Source: Candidatus Aquidulcis sp. (GTDB lineage: Bacteria; Chloroflexota; Anaerolineae; Anaerolineales; UBA4823). Taken from it: a DNA stretch of 37,046 nucleotides. The DNA is taken from assembly GCA_020723385.1 (NCBI GenBank), contig DYIZ01000056.1, positions 1 to 37,046 on the forward strand. Direction: 5' to 3'. Shown here one piece after another: positions 24,507-31,861 of this stretch; position 1 is the stretch's first letter; each line of letters starts with the position of its first letter. The notes below the pieces were generated by a model that was given only the letters and a program-made list of their open reading frames with translations, did no database searches and was not told the DNA's origin. A program made the translations under genes and the position numbers.

Positions 24507-25640
24507 CTACGGTGAGCTGGCAGTCTCCGTCGGTGTCGGTTCAGCAGTTGGCGTTGCCGTAGGGATTGGGCCAGTCCACGGCAGCAAACCGCCGAAACGG
24601 TCCAGATCGAAGCTGCCCTCGACCTCGCGGCGGATGAGGTAGTACACGTAGTTTGAGTAATGGGTTACCGCCGTTCCCAGCCACATCCCTGAGGTATAAC
24701 CGCAATCTTTTACTTGTTGCACGATGAAATTATCAACCACACCATTTGGGTAAGCGAATGATAACACCGGCGCGCCGGTGGCGGTTTCGAGATCGGTGCG
24801 CGATTGGCAGATTTCGACAGCGGCTACATCATAATTCAGATTCAGCACATAATGACTCTGGCTGTGACTGCCGATCTCCCACCCGGCAGCGGCCATTTCT
24901 TTCAATTGATCGGCGTTGATATATCCGCCAGATTCCATGCGAAAGGTGACCACGTACACTGCGCCCACCAGCCCAAGTTCTTTCATCATCGGGAAGGCAT
25001 TCGTGTAGACATCGAGATTGGCATCATCGAATGTGATGACAACCGGGCGTTCGGGCAGCTCGCCGCCGTTGACCAGCACATTCGCCAAGTATGAGGGGGT
25101 GATGGAGGTGTAGCCCCAATTGATCAACCTCTCCATTTGCTGGCGGAAATCGTCGGGGGAGATGTAATAACGGTTAGCCGGAGAAACATCACCGATGTGG
25201 TGATAGAGCAGGATGGGTGCGGTAACTTGACCCGCCCCAACGTGAATCCAGGTCGCCGTGGGTGGGGTGGTTGGGGCAGGTGTCGCTGATGCTGTGGGCG
25301 TCAGAGTTGGGGTCGGCGGGATGGCAGTTGCCGTAGGGAATACCGGTTGAAAAGGGGTTGGGGTCGGCGAAGCATTAGGGACCGAGATGAGCACGACCGG
25401 CGAATGGGCGGGTGTTGCCGCTGGGGGATCGGCTATGGCGGGGCTGGCGCACGCTGACAACGACAGCAAACAGGCGACGAGTATGAGCGGGGGAAGGATA
25501 AGACGCAGATTTCCCAAAAACAGGCAGGCTGAGCGCAGTCGAAGCCTGGGGCGCAGTCTAAGCGGCGTCTCGAACGCTTCCGCGTAGCGCACGCTCGACG
25601 CGCCTGAGCAGAAAAGTTTGCTGGTGATAGCGTTTTTCAT
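24507..25640 (-). CDS. Polysaccharide deacetylase (NodB family) lipoprotein
   Basis: 377 residues. The ATG at 25640 overlaps the ACT gene stop (ATGA). A very long basic n-region precedes a hydrophobic segment (about 47-62) and the lipobox LSAC (Cys64). A Thr/Pro linker follows, to about residue 135. The deacetylase domain has the motifs APILLYHHIG, VITFDDAN (two metal/catalytic Asp), IGSHSQSH (metal His pair) and LSFAYPNG. CE4 enzymes remove acetyl groups from peptidoglycan or other N-acetylated sugars, outside the cell. A Thr/Pro tail ends the protein. Part of the n-region (about residues 10-37) is encoded by a dispersed repeat, so the true start could be downstream. It is last in an overlapping run with moeA and ubiA-like genes. 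Confidence 0.88.
   Translation of the reverse strand: MKNAITSKLFCSGASSVRYAEAFETPLRLRPRLRLRSACLFLGNLRLILPPLILVACLLSLSACASPAIADPPAATPAHSPVVLISVPNASPTPTPFQPVFPTATAIPPTPTLTPTASATPAPTTPPTATWIHVGAGQVTAPILLYHHIGDVSPANRYYISPDDFRQQMERLINWGYTSITPSYLANVLVNGGELPERPVVITFDDANLDVYTNAFPMMKELGLVGAVYVVTFRMESGGYINADQLKEMAAAGWEIGSHSQSHYVLNLNYDVAAVEICQSRTDLETATGAPVLSFAYPNGVVDNFIVQQVKDCGYTSGMWLGTAVTHYSNYVYYLIRREVEGSFDLDRFGGLLPWTGPIPTATPTAEPTPTETASSP
25529..25612. repeat. Repeat-derived segment in the deacetylase leader
   Basis: CTGAGCGCAGTCGAAG at 25529-25544 is the arm of the inverted-repeat family seen at 9316 and 16263. It is followed by GC-rich partly palindromic sequence with CGTCTCGAACGC and GCACGCTCGACGCG. 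It lies within the first 40 codons of the deacetylase gene. Confidence 0.65.
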
Positions 25641-26032
25641 GATGTCTCGGCGATGACGGTGTGCCCGGCCTGCTGCAAGGCTTGAATGGCGCTATCGAGC
25701 TGGTAGGCTTTGACCAGAATGTAATCGGTATCGAATGTCGAAAGGGCGAAAATGCTGACCCCCGCGGCCGCCAACGGGATACTCAATGATGCCAGAACGC
25801 CTATCAGTGTGAATTCCAGCGGGCCTTGTACTTTCAATGCGCGCATCCCTCGCTCAGAACGGCCGGCCAGTGGTACTGCGCTATCGTCACAAACAACCGT
25901 GATTTCTTGGGGGGTGCGAATAAGCGCCAGCAAGTTTTTACCGTGCGCCCAGCCCGGCGGCATGTGCGCGTCGGGATCCAGCCGGATGATTGCCAGTCGG
26001 TCGGGCAGGAGGGTGAGGGAGTGATTGGGCAT
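25637..26032 (-). CDS. ACT-domain protein
   Basis: 131 residues. The ATG overlaps the moeA stop by one base (TGATG). The C-terminal half (EFTLIGVLASLSIPLAAAGVSIFALSTFDTDYILV) is the helix-strand pattern of an ACT domain. The N-terminal half (RLAIIRLDP ... LLALIRTPQEITVVCDD) is the paired domain of the small COG3603-type ACT proteins. Such proteins bind amino acids or other small effectors as dimers, but their target is usually unknown. It has no enzyme domain. Its place between moeA and a deacetylase does not reveal the ligand. Confidence 0.82.
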   Translation of the reverse strand: MPNHSLTLLPDRLAIIRLDPDAHMPPGWAHGKNLLALIRTPQEITVVCDDSAVPLAGRSERGMRALKVQGPLEFTLIGVLASLSIPLAAAGVSIFALSTFDTDYILVKAYQLDSAIQALQQAGHTVIAETS

Positions 26033-27264
26033 CAGATCAACTGCACTTCGACGGTATCCCCGGCGTTCAGGCCGGTGGCATCGGGCGGGATGCGCACCAG
26101 ACCATCGGCGCGGGCCAGGGTGAAAATCAGGTTGCTCTTGCCAAAGATCGGCTCGGCGTAGGGTTTCCCCGCCAGCGAATTGATACGCACGGGGATCCAG
26201 TCTTCGCGCCCGGCCTCGGATGGGATGTTGAGCGTCAGGCGGGCAGCCATAGCCTGCCGCGGGCGGCCGCGGCGCAGCCCCAGGAGAGTCTCCACCACCG
26301 GGATGACAAACAACCCGGCGATAACCAGCGCGCTGACCGGGTTGCCGGGCAGGCCGATCACAGCTTTGCCGTTGCAGACTGCTAGAATGGTGGGCTTGCC
26401 GGGGCGGACGCTGACGCCATGTACCAGCACGCCCGGCTGGCCCAACTCGCCGATCACCTGGGCGGTCAAATCACGCGTGCTGGCCGAAGACCCGGCGGTG
26501 ATGACGAGCAAATCGCATTCCGCCAGGGCGCGTTTTGCCACTGAGAATAGCGCATTAGCTTGATCGAGGACGATGCCGTAGCGGGCGGGGATCGCGCCGG
26601 CGCTGCTCACAAGAGCGCTGAGGGTATAGGAGTTGACATCCCGTACCTGGCCGGGGAGGGGATCGCTTTCGGGTGGGACGATCTCGTCTCCGGTGGAGAT
26701 GATGCCAGCCACCGGCATCCGCGCCACCGGGAGCGCGGCGACTCCCAGGGCCGCCAAGCCCCCGATCTCCGGCGCGCGCAGCCGCACGCCCGCGGGGATG
26801 ACGATCTCATTGGCGGCTACGTCTTCGCCCACTTTGATGATATTCTCCCCGACCGCCGCGGCCCGCATCACTTCGATTTCGCCGGCGCGGGCGGCCTGGG
26901 TGTGTTCGACCATCACCACGGCGTCAGCGCCATCGGGCAGCATCCCACCGGTGTGAATCAGGGCGCATTCGCCTTTTTGGAGGCCAAAGACCGGCCTCCG
27001 CCCCATCGGCGCTTCTCCGGCCAGGCGCAGGTAAGCGGGCAGATTTTCACCTGCGCCGAAAGTATCGCCGGCGCGCACCGCGTAACCGTCAACCGTGCTA
27101 CGAGGAAAGGATGGCAGCGAGTGCGGCGCGGTGACCGGCGCAGCGGTGACCCGGTCCAGCGCGTTGATCAGCGCTACACTTTCCGAGAGCAGGGCAGGTT
27201 CGAGGCGCGCCAGCAGGCGAGCCAGCGCGTCTGCGGGTGGGAGGAGGGTGAGAAATTCGGGCAT
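26032..27264 (-). CDS. moeA: Molybdopterin molybdenumtransferase MoeA
   Basis: 410 residues, the normal family length. The ATG overlaps the stop of the UbiA-like gene by one base (TAATG). The domains are all present: the N-terminal helix and FPRSTVDGYAVR loop, the LIHTGGMLPDGADAVVMVEHT region, ISTGDEIVPP, ITAGSSASTRDLTAQV (MPT-binding loop), GLPGNPVSAL, and the C-terminal beta-barrel ending ATGLNAGDTVEVQLI. MoeA ligates molybdate to molybdopterin in the cytoplasm. It differs from the fused paralogue at 22473 by lacking the PBP domain. Other moa/mob genes are not in the window. Confidence 0.93.
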   Translation of the reverse strand: MPEFLTLLPPADALARLLARLEPALLSESVALINALDRVTAAPVTAPHSLPSFPRSTVDGYAVRAGDTFGAGENLPAYLRLAGEAPMGRRPVFGLQKGECALIHTGGMLPDGADAVVMVEHTQAARAGEIEVMRAAAVGENIIKVGEDVAANEIVIPAGVRLRAPEIGGLAALGVAALPVARMPVAGIISTGDEIVPPESDPLPGQVRDVNSYTLSALVSSAGAIPARYGIVLDQANALFSVAKRALAECDLLVITAGSSASTRDLTAQVIGELGQPGVLVHGVSVRPGKPTILAVCNGKAVIGLPGNPVSALVIAGLFVIPVVETLLGLRRGRPRQAMAARLTLNIPSEAGREDWIPVRINSLAGKPYAEPIFGKSNLIFTLARADGLVRIPPDATGLNAGDTVEVQLI

Positions 27265-28169
27265 TACCGGGTCCAGAATTCGAAGGTGAGCAGGTAGGCC
27301 GCTACCCCAAAGGTCGCTACCGCGGTGAGGGTCAATCCAAGCCAGTTGGGTTTTGACCCGGCAGCGATGCGGTTCATTTGCCAGATTTGGAAGACAGCCA
27401 GCGGGAGGGCCAGGAAGACTGGCCCGGCGATGGGTATAGGCAGGCCAAAGATGACGGCCAATCCGAAGATGACGAAAGCTGTCATGAGCAAAATGTTGTG
27501 GAGCAGCATCCCCCGCTCCCAGCCGATGCGGATCATCAATGTGCGTTTGTTATGCTTGAGATCGGAGGCATAATCGGGCAGCTCGAAAGCCAGCATCATT
27601 GACAGGTGAATGAGCACAAGCGGAAAAGTCGTCATCGCCAGCAGGCGGTGCAGCTCGCCAGTTTGAAGCAAAAAGGCAAAGGCCGGTGTCAGGCTGGCGA
27701 CGAGCACCGATGTGGTCAGCTCGCCGTAACCGGACGAGGCCAGCCGGATGGGGGGGACGGAATAGTAGAAGGCTGCCAGGAATGCCATCAATAAGACAGC
27801 CGCCAGCGCTGGCGTGTTAATGATGGATTGGAGCAGGGGAATCGTGAACGATGCAACGGCAGCCAGGCAAGCCATCGCCAGCCACAAGGCCACGGGTCGA
27901 GGCAATTTGCCGGGGCCGAGCGCGTCGCTGCCTCCGGTGAAGAATGTCCGGTGGGGATTGTCGGCGTCTGTGGGGGAATCGAAATATTCGTTGAGCAGGT
28001 GGGCGGCAAGCTGGAGCAGTGTAACCCAGGCCTGGCCGAAGAAATACAGCCCCGAGTTGATCGGATGCCCTAGATAGTGGGCAATGCCCACCCCGAGGGC
28101 GTAAAGCAGCGCCGCGCCGAGCAAAAAATGGGGCCGCGTAAGCCGGACGAGAAGCCGAAAAGTGGTCAT
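27264..28169 (-). CDS. UbiA-family prenyltransferase (MenA-like)
   Basis: 301 residues. The ATG at 28169 overlaps the DinB-like stop (ATGA). It is a polytopic protein with about 8-9 hydrophobic helices. The first Asp-rich motif is NEYFDSPTDAD (NxxxDxxxD), the second is DYASDLKHNKRT. These bind the Mg-diphosphate of a polyprenyl donor. UbiA-family enzymes attach a prenyl chain to an aromatic acceptor in quinone, chlorophyll or lipid pathways. The spacing and the HNKRT end of the second motif resemble 1,4-dihydroxy-2-naphthoate prenyltransferase, but the acceptor cannot be proved. No other menaquinone gene is present. Confidence 0.88.
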   Translation of the reverse strand: MTTFRLLVRLTRPHFLLGAALLYALGVGIAHYLGHPINSGLYFFGQAWVTLLQLAAHLLNEYFDSPTDADNPHRTFFTGGSDALGPGKLPRPVALWLAMACLAAVASFTIPLLQSIINTPALAAVLLMAFLAAFYYSVPPIRLASSGYGELTTSVLVASLTPAFAFLLQTGELHRLLAMTTFPLVLIHLSMMLAFELPDYASDLKHNKRTLMIRIGWERGMLLHNILLMTAFVIFGLAVIFGLPIPIAGPVFLALPLAVFQIWQMNRIAAGSKPNWLGLTLTAVATFGVAAYLLTFEFWTR

Positions 28170-28642
28170 TGATTCAGAACCCGGCGGATATCTCGCAGGT
28201 GAATCTGGTTGTGCCGGTAGATCATTTTGACAATCTCGGAAAGCGGGGCGATGCCAAGATAGGGGTGGCGTCCCTGCCGGGCCAGGTCGCTCTCCCCGAC
28301 CCGAGAGACCTTTTCGATGTTGCTCCGCCGCGCCTGCTCGAAGCGGCGCATCAACTCGATTGGCTGTACCTCGCCCAAAGCGGCGACTTCCCGCGCATTG
28401 AAAGCGTCAATGTCGAATCCTTCGGGCGCGCCCAGCCCGCCAGCCAGGAAATCATCCAACTGCCGGGTAAATTCGATCTCGGCCGATGCCAGGTGCGCCA
28501 AAATCTGCTGAATCGTCCACGGCTTATCGCCGCTATAAACGGTCTGCGCCCATTGATCGGGCGCGAGATCATGGAAGAACGCTAACAGTTTATCGGTCTC
28601 ACTCGAGATGCGCTGGACAAGATGTTGTGTGATTGCGACCAT
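28166..28642 (-). CDS. DinB/YfiT-like four-helix metal-binding protein
   Basis: 158 residues, ATG 28642, one base after the extended rhodanese frame. The four-helix DinB_2 fold is seen in LLAFFHDLAPDQW, TIQQILAHLASAEIEFTRQL and IYRHNQIHLRDIRRVL. His in ILAHLASAE and the His pair in YRHNQIHLRD form the usual three-His metal site. Members include thiol-dependent transferases and many uncharacterised proteins. It is cytoplasmic with no signal. Its close coupling with a rhodanese-like protein may hint at thiol or sulfur chemistry (inference). Confidence 0.85.
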   Translation of the reverse strand: MVAITQHLVQRISSETDKLLAFFHDLAPDQWAQTVYSGDKPWTIQQILAHLASAEIEFTRQLDDFLAGGLGAPEGFDIDAFNAREVAALGEVQPIELMRRFEQARRSNIEKVSRVGESDLARQGRHPYLGIAPLSEIVKMIYRHNQIHLRDIRRVLNQ

Positions 28643-28643
28643 T

Positions 28644-29132
28644 TTAGGGGGAAGTAGAACTCGTCGGATAACCGGCGGATAGCCAGCCCTGAAAACCGCC
28701 TAAGAGTGGGGTGACTTTGCTGAAACCGTTGTCAAGAAGCACTTGCGCCACACGGGCGCTGGATTGTTCGGCAGGTCAGGTGCAGTAGGTGATGATCCAG
28801 TCCGATGGGTCTAGCTCGCTGAGCCGGGTGGCGATCTCCTCCTCGGGGATAAGCAGCGCTCCTTCGATATGGCTCTGTTGGTAGGAAGCCACGGTGCGCA
28901 CATCCAAGAATACGGCTGTGCCAGCGTCGAAGGCGGATTTGGCATCATCCAGGGAAACCCTCGTGATCACAGCCGGCGCGCTGACGGCAGCGGTCGTTGG
29001 CGCGGCGACTTCGGTCGGAATGGCGGTCGGCTGCGGTGAATTTGGCCGAAGCAGCCAAAAACCTGCAATCATAATGAGAGTAACACCTAGCACAATTGTA
29101 ACGAGTGGTATAAGCTTGTTCTTATTGGACAT
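28644..29132 (-). CDS. Membrane-anchored rhodanese-like protein, candidate selenoprotein with in-frame UGA
   Basis: 162 residues if UGA (28776-28778) is read as selenocysteine at position 119; otherwise 118 residues. ATG 29132 has GAGGA just upstream. A membrane anchor covers about 8-28, then a linker and a rhodanese domain from about 57 (ITRVSLDDAKSAFDAG, VFLDVRTVASYQQSHIEGALLIP). The frame reads IITYC-T-UGA-PAEQSSARVA, then VLLDNGFSKVTPLLGGFQGW, and ends at TAA 28644-28646. The part after the UGA is exactly what a rhodanese needs: the active-site loop, the Arg-containing helix and the final GG-x-x-GW turn. Related proteins, from memory, have YCxCP here, so UGA replaces Cys. The TAA lies one base before the next ATG, matching the tight packing of the whole operon. 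A nonsense mutation is the alternative. Confidence 0.75.
28745..28759 (-). promoter_or_regulatory. SECIS-like hairpin after the UGA
   Basis: A GCGCC / GGCGC stem with the loop CGUGU. The loop starts 22 bases after the UGA, within the distance range of bacterial SECIS elements, and has G as its second base, as expected for SelB binding. The stem is only 5 bp, so this is suggestive rather than proof. Confidence 0.5.
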
Positions 29133-29287
29133 TTTTCCTCACTTGTTGCTACCAATAAATTGGGTTGTTGCGCGCTAATTCAGACCACAACCCCCCAATT
29201 TTACCGCTTATTTTATAACGGGGCATAAGACGAAAATTAATACAATCTCAGGTCTTCAGTTTATGATCGGAAAACCCCCGGAATTGG

Positions 29288-29320
29288 GGTGCGAGAGTGG
29301 GCAAAGCCTATTCTCGCACC
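29288..29320. repeat. Inverted repeat between proline dehydrogenase and rhodanese genes
   Basis: GGTGCGAGA (29288-29296) pairs with TCTCGCACC (29312-29320), with further pairing inside. It lies just past the stop of the proline dehydrogenase gene. It may end or stabilise that transcript, but no T-run follows directly. Confidence 0.6.
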
Positions 29321-29347
29321 TCACACCCTTCTTATTAGCATGAAGCG

Positions 29348-30307
29348 TTATTTGCGGAAAAAATTCGAAGCCATGAACCAGACGTTGGCCGGGCGTTCCG
29401 CCAGCCGGCGCATGAAATACGGATACCATTGTGTGCCAAAAGGAACGTAGATGCGCACCGGATAGCCTTCGGCGGCAAGCTGTTCTTGCAAGTCGCGGCG
29501 AATGCCATTGAGCATTTGAAATTCCATGGCATCCTTGGGCAGGTTGACTTTTTGAGCATAGTTTTTAGCGAAGACGATCCGCTTTGCGTCGTGAGTGGCT
29601 AACCCCGGCAGGGGCGGTACGCGGCAGCCCTGGCGGAGACGCGGCGCGCCAAGTTTCAGCGAACCGTCAATCAATGCGGCTGCCAGCTTATCGTAATTGG
29701 CGTCAACATCTTTTTTCTTGGGGAAAGCCACTTCGGCTGGTTCTTTGTAAGCGCCTTTGCACAGACGGACTGAGATACCCCCTTCGGCTAACCGCTGGAT
29801 ATCTTTCTCGCTGCGATACAAATAAGATTGGATGACAATACCGACCTCGGTGTAGCCTCTGCGCCGCATCTCGTACAGTAGATCGAGGGTAACCTGGGTG
29901 ACCGGGGAGTCTTCCATGTCAATGCGCACGAAATTTTTGTAGGATTTTGCGCGTTCCAGGATGGCAGCCAGGTTTTCGGCGCACAGGGATTTATCCAGCG
30001 CCAGCCCGATTTGGGTGAGCTTGATGGAGACGTTGGAACACACCCCCGATTTTTCGATGGCATCCAGCGTCTCAAGTATGCCTTGTGTAGCCTGGCGCGC
30101 CTCCTCGGGCGTGGTGGTATGCTCTCCAAGCTGATCGAGGGTGGCGTTGATTCCTCTTGAATTGAGCTGCCGGACGACGTTGATGGCTTTTTCGAGCGTC
30201 TCGCCGGCGACGAAACGGGAGGCCATGCGCCATGCCAGCGACCAACCGGTGACGATTTTCTTCGCCCAACCAGCTTTAGATAGGTAGATAAAAAATGAAC
30301 GGAGCAT
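29348..30307 (-). CDS. Proline dehydrogenase (mono-functional PRODH)
   Basis: 319 residues from ATG 30307, chosen for AGAGGA about 6 bases upstream; an open extension to 30391 would cover the sigma-54 promoter. The fold is a (beta/alpha)8 barrel with FAD: VSIKLTQIGLALD, FVRIDMEDSPVT, GIVIQSYLYRSEKDI, VRLCKGAYKEP, GLATHDAKRI, FQMLNGIRRDLQEQL and VRIYVPFG followed by the C-terminal YFMRRLAERPANVW helix. These are the substrate and FAD contacts of PRODH. It oxidises proline to pyrroline-5-carboxylate and passes electrons to quinone at the membrane. The partner P5C dehydrogenase is not in the window. Before ATHD there are about 12-14 extra residues (APRLRQGCRVPPLP) compared with the family as I know it. 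Confidence 0.92.
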   Translation of the reverse strand: MLRSFFIYLSKAGWAKKIVTGWSLAWRMASRFVAGETLEKAINVVRQLNSRGINATLDQLGEHTTTPEEARQATQGILETLDAIEKSGVCSNVSIKLTQIGLALDKSLCAENLAAILERAKSYKNFVRIDMEDSPVTQVTLDLLYEMRRRGYTEVGIVIQSYLYRSEKDIQRLAEGGISVRLCKGAYKEPAEVAFPKKKDVDANYDKLAAALIDGSLKLGAPRLRQGCRVPPLPGLATHDAKRIVFAKNYAQKVNLPKDAMEFQMLNGIRRDLQEQLAAEGYPVRIYVPFGTQWYPYFMRRLAERPANVWFMASNFFRK

Positions 30308-30385
30308 GAGGATCCTCTTTGAGTGGAGTCGGTTACGATGCCGCCATTTTAGCATAATCATCGCTTTGGTGTGCTCGAATCTTCC

Positions 30386-30401
30386 TGGCATAAAACTTGC
30401 A
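30386..30401 (+). promoter_or_regulatory. Sigma-54 (-24/-12) promoter of the rpoN operon
   Basis: TGGCATAAAACTTGCA: GG and GC are separated by exactly 10 bases, as in the consensus TGGCAC-N5-TTGC. Predicted transcription starts near 30412, about 25 bases before the rpoN start codon. The opposite gene starts at 30307. Confidence 0.75.
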
Positions 30402-30436
30402 ACTTACACAAAACAGGCTATACTTGAGTGTAACCC

Positions 30437-31852
30437 ATGCTGCTTCAACGACAATCCCCCTCCCTTCGGCCGCTCACCACCGCCCACCTGGCGCAGACGA
30501 TGACTTTGCTCGGGCTGACGCTGGCCGAGCTTCGACAAAAAATCGAATCCGAGCTGGCTGCCAACCCGGCATTGGAGCTGGTCGAGGAGCGCCGCTGCCC
30601 GGTGTGCCGCAGGCCGCTGGCGGGCGGCGCGGTTTGCCCGATGTGTTCCCGCCCCCAAGGGCTGGGGGCAGACGAGCCAATCGTATTTCTTTCGCCTCGG
30701 GAAGATTTCCACCCCGGCTCAGGGCTTGCCTCAGCAGAAGATTTCCCCGATGATAACTTCATCGCCACGAGCGAAGATTTGCCGCATTATGTTTTGCGCC
30801 AGATCGCTGCCGAATTGAGCGCCGAAGACCGCCGCCTGGCTGCCCACCTCCTCACCAGCCTCGATGATGACGGGCTCCTGGCTGTGCCGCTTGCCGAGAT
30901 CGCCCTGTACCACCGGGTTTCATTGGCAAAGCTGACGAGCGTGCTGCGCATGATCCAACGGGCCGAGCCGGTGGGCGTGGGGTCGCCGTCGCCGCAGGAA
31001 GCACTGCTGATCCAGTTGGAAGTGCTCAGCGAGTCTCGCCCCGTTCCGCCGTTGGCAATCGAGGCGGTTCGCAAGGGGATGCACCTCTTGAGCAGCCATC
31101 ATTACCTCGAATTGGGCCGCGTGTTGGGCGTATCAGCCTCCGAGGCGCGCCAGGCGGCGCGCTTCATCAGCGATAATTTGAATCCATACCCGGCGCGCTC
31201 CTATTGGGGCGAGATTCACCAGGGAACGGCTGAGCCGATGAGGGTCTATCGAGACCCGGATGTGATCATCTCCCAATTGGAAAACCGGGACGATTCGCCG
31301 CTGGTGGTCGAAATCGTCGCCCCCATTTTTGGGCTTCTACGAGTCAATCCCCTGTTTCGTGATGCCCTCCGGCTGGCGCCCACAGACAAGGCCGATGAGT
31401 GGCGGGTTGACCTGGAAAAGGCTGAATTGTTGGTCAAATGTGTCCAGCAGCGCAACCATACCATCGTCAGGCTGTCTCACCGGCTGGCGGTTTTGCAGCG
31501 TGAGTACATCCTGCGGGGCGACGCCTATTTGCGGCCAATTACCCGCGCATCCCTGTCGAAGGAATTGGAAGTCCACGAATCGACCATCTCCCGTGCCGTC
31601 TCCGATAAAACCGTGCAATTGCCGAGCGGGAGGATCATTCCTATGTCGTCGTTTTTCGACCGCAGCTTGCAAGCGCGTACAGCGCTCAAAGCCATCATCA
31701 GCCAGGAAACCACGACACTCAGCGACTCTGACCTGGCGCGTCTGTTGGCTTGCCAGGGCTACCCGGTGGCGCGGCGCACGGTTGCCAAATACCGCGCCAT
31801 GGAAGGAATCCTGCCGGCTCATTTACGAGAACGACTTCCAGCCGGGAATTGA
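30437..31852 (+). CDS. rpoN: RNA polymerase sigma-54 factor with an added zinc-ribbon-like motif
   Basis: 471 residues. Region I, which receives the activator signal, is at 1-50 (Q-rich start, LLGLTLAELRQKI, LAANPALELVE). Right after it, C54-P-V-C57 and C67-P-M-C70 form a CxxC-x9-CxxC zinc-ribbon-like module where other sigma-54 proteins have an acidic linker. The core-binding region covers about 100-280 (AELSAEDRRLAAHLLTSLDDDG). The HTH region has SLSKELEVHESTISRAVSDK. The RpoN box reads ARRTVAKYRA near the end, with the last Glu of the consensus changed to Ala. It recruits polymerase to -24/-12 promoters and needs an AAA+ activator, which is encoded two genes downstream. Its own promoter appears to be sigma-54 type. 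Confidence 0.96.
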   Translation: MLLQRQSPSLRPLTTAHLAQTMTLLGLTLAELRQKIESELAANPALELVEERRCPVCRRPLAGGAVCPMCSRPQGLGADEPIVFLSPREDFHPGSGLASAEDFPDDNFIATSEDLPHYVLRQIAAELSAEDRRLAAHLLTSLDDDGLLAVPLAEIALYHRVSLAKLTSVLRMIQRAEPVGVGSPSPQEALLIQLEVLSESRPVPPLAIEAVRKGMHLLSSHHYLELGRVLGVSASEARQAARFISDNLNPYPARSYWGEIHQGTAEPMRVYRDPDVIISQLENRDDSPLVVEIVAPIFGLLRVNPLFRDALRLAPTDKADEWRVDLEKAELLVKCVQQRNHTIVRLSHRLAVLQREYILRGDAYLRPITRASLSKELEVHESTISRAVSDKTVQLPSGRIIPMSSFFDRSLQARTALKAIISQETTTLSDSDLARLLACQGYPVARRTVAKYRAMEGILPAHLRERLPAGN

Positions 31853-31861
31853 TATTTGATT

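Noticed and set aside
28776-29132. Rhodanese gene ending at the UGA as a complete 118-residue protein
   Set aside because: It would lack the active-site loop end and the last third of the fold, and would leave a 133-base gap in an otherwise overlapping operon.
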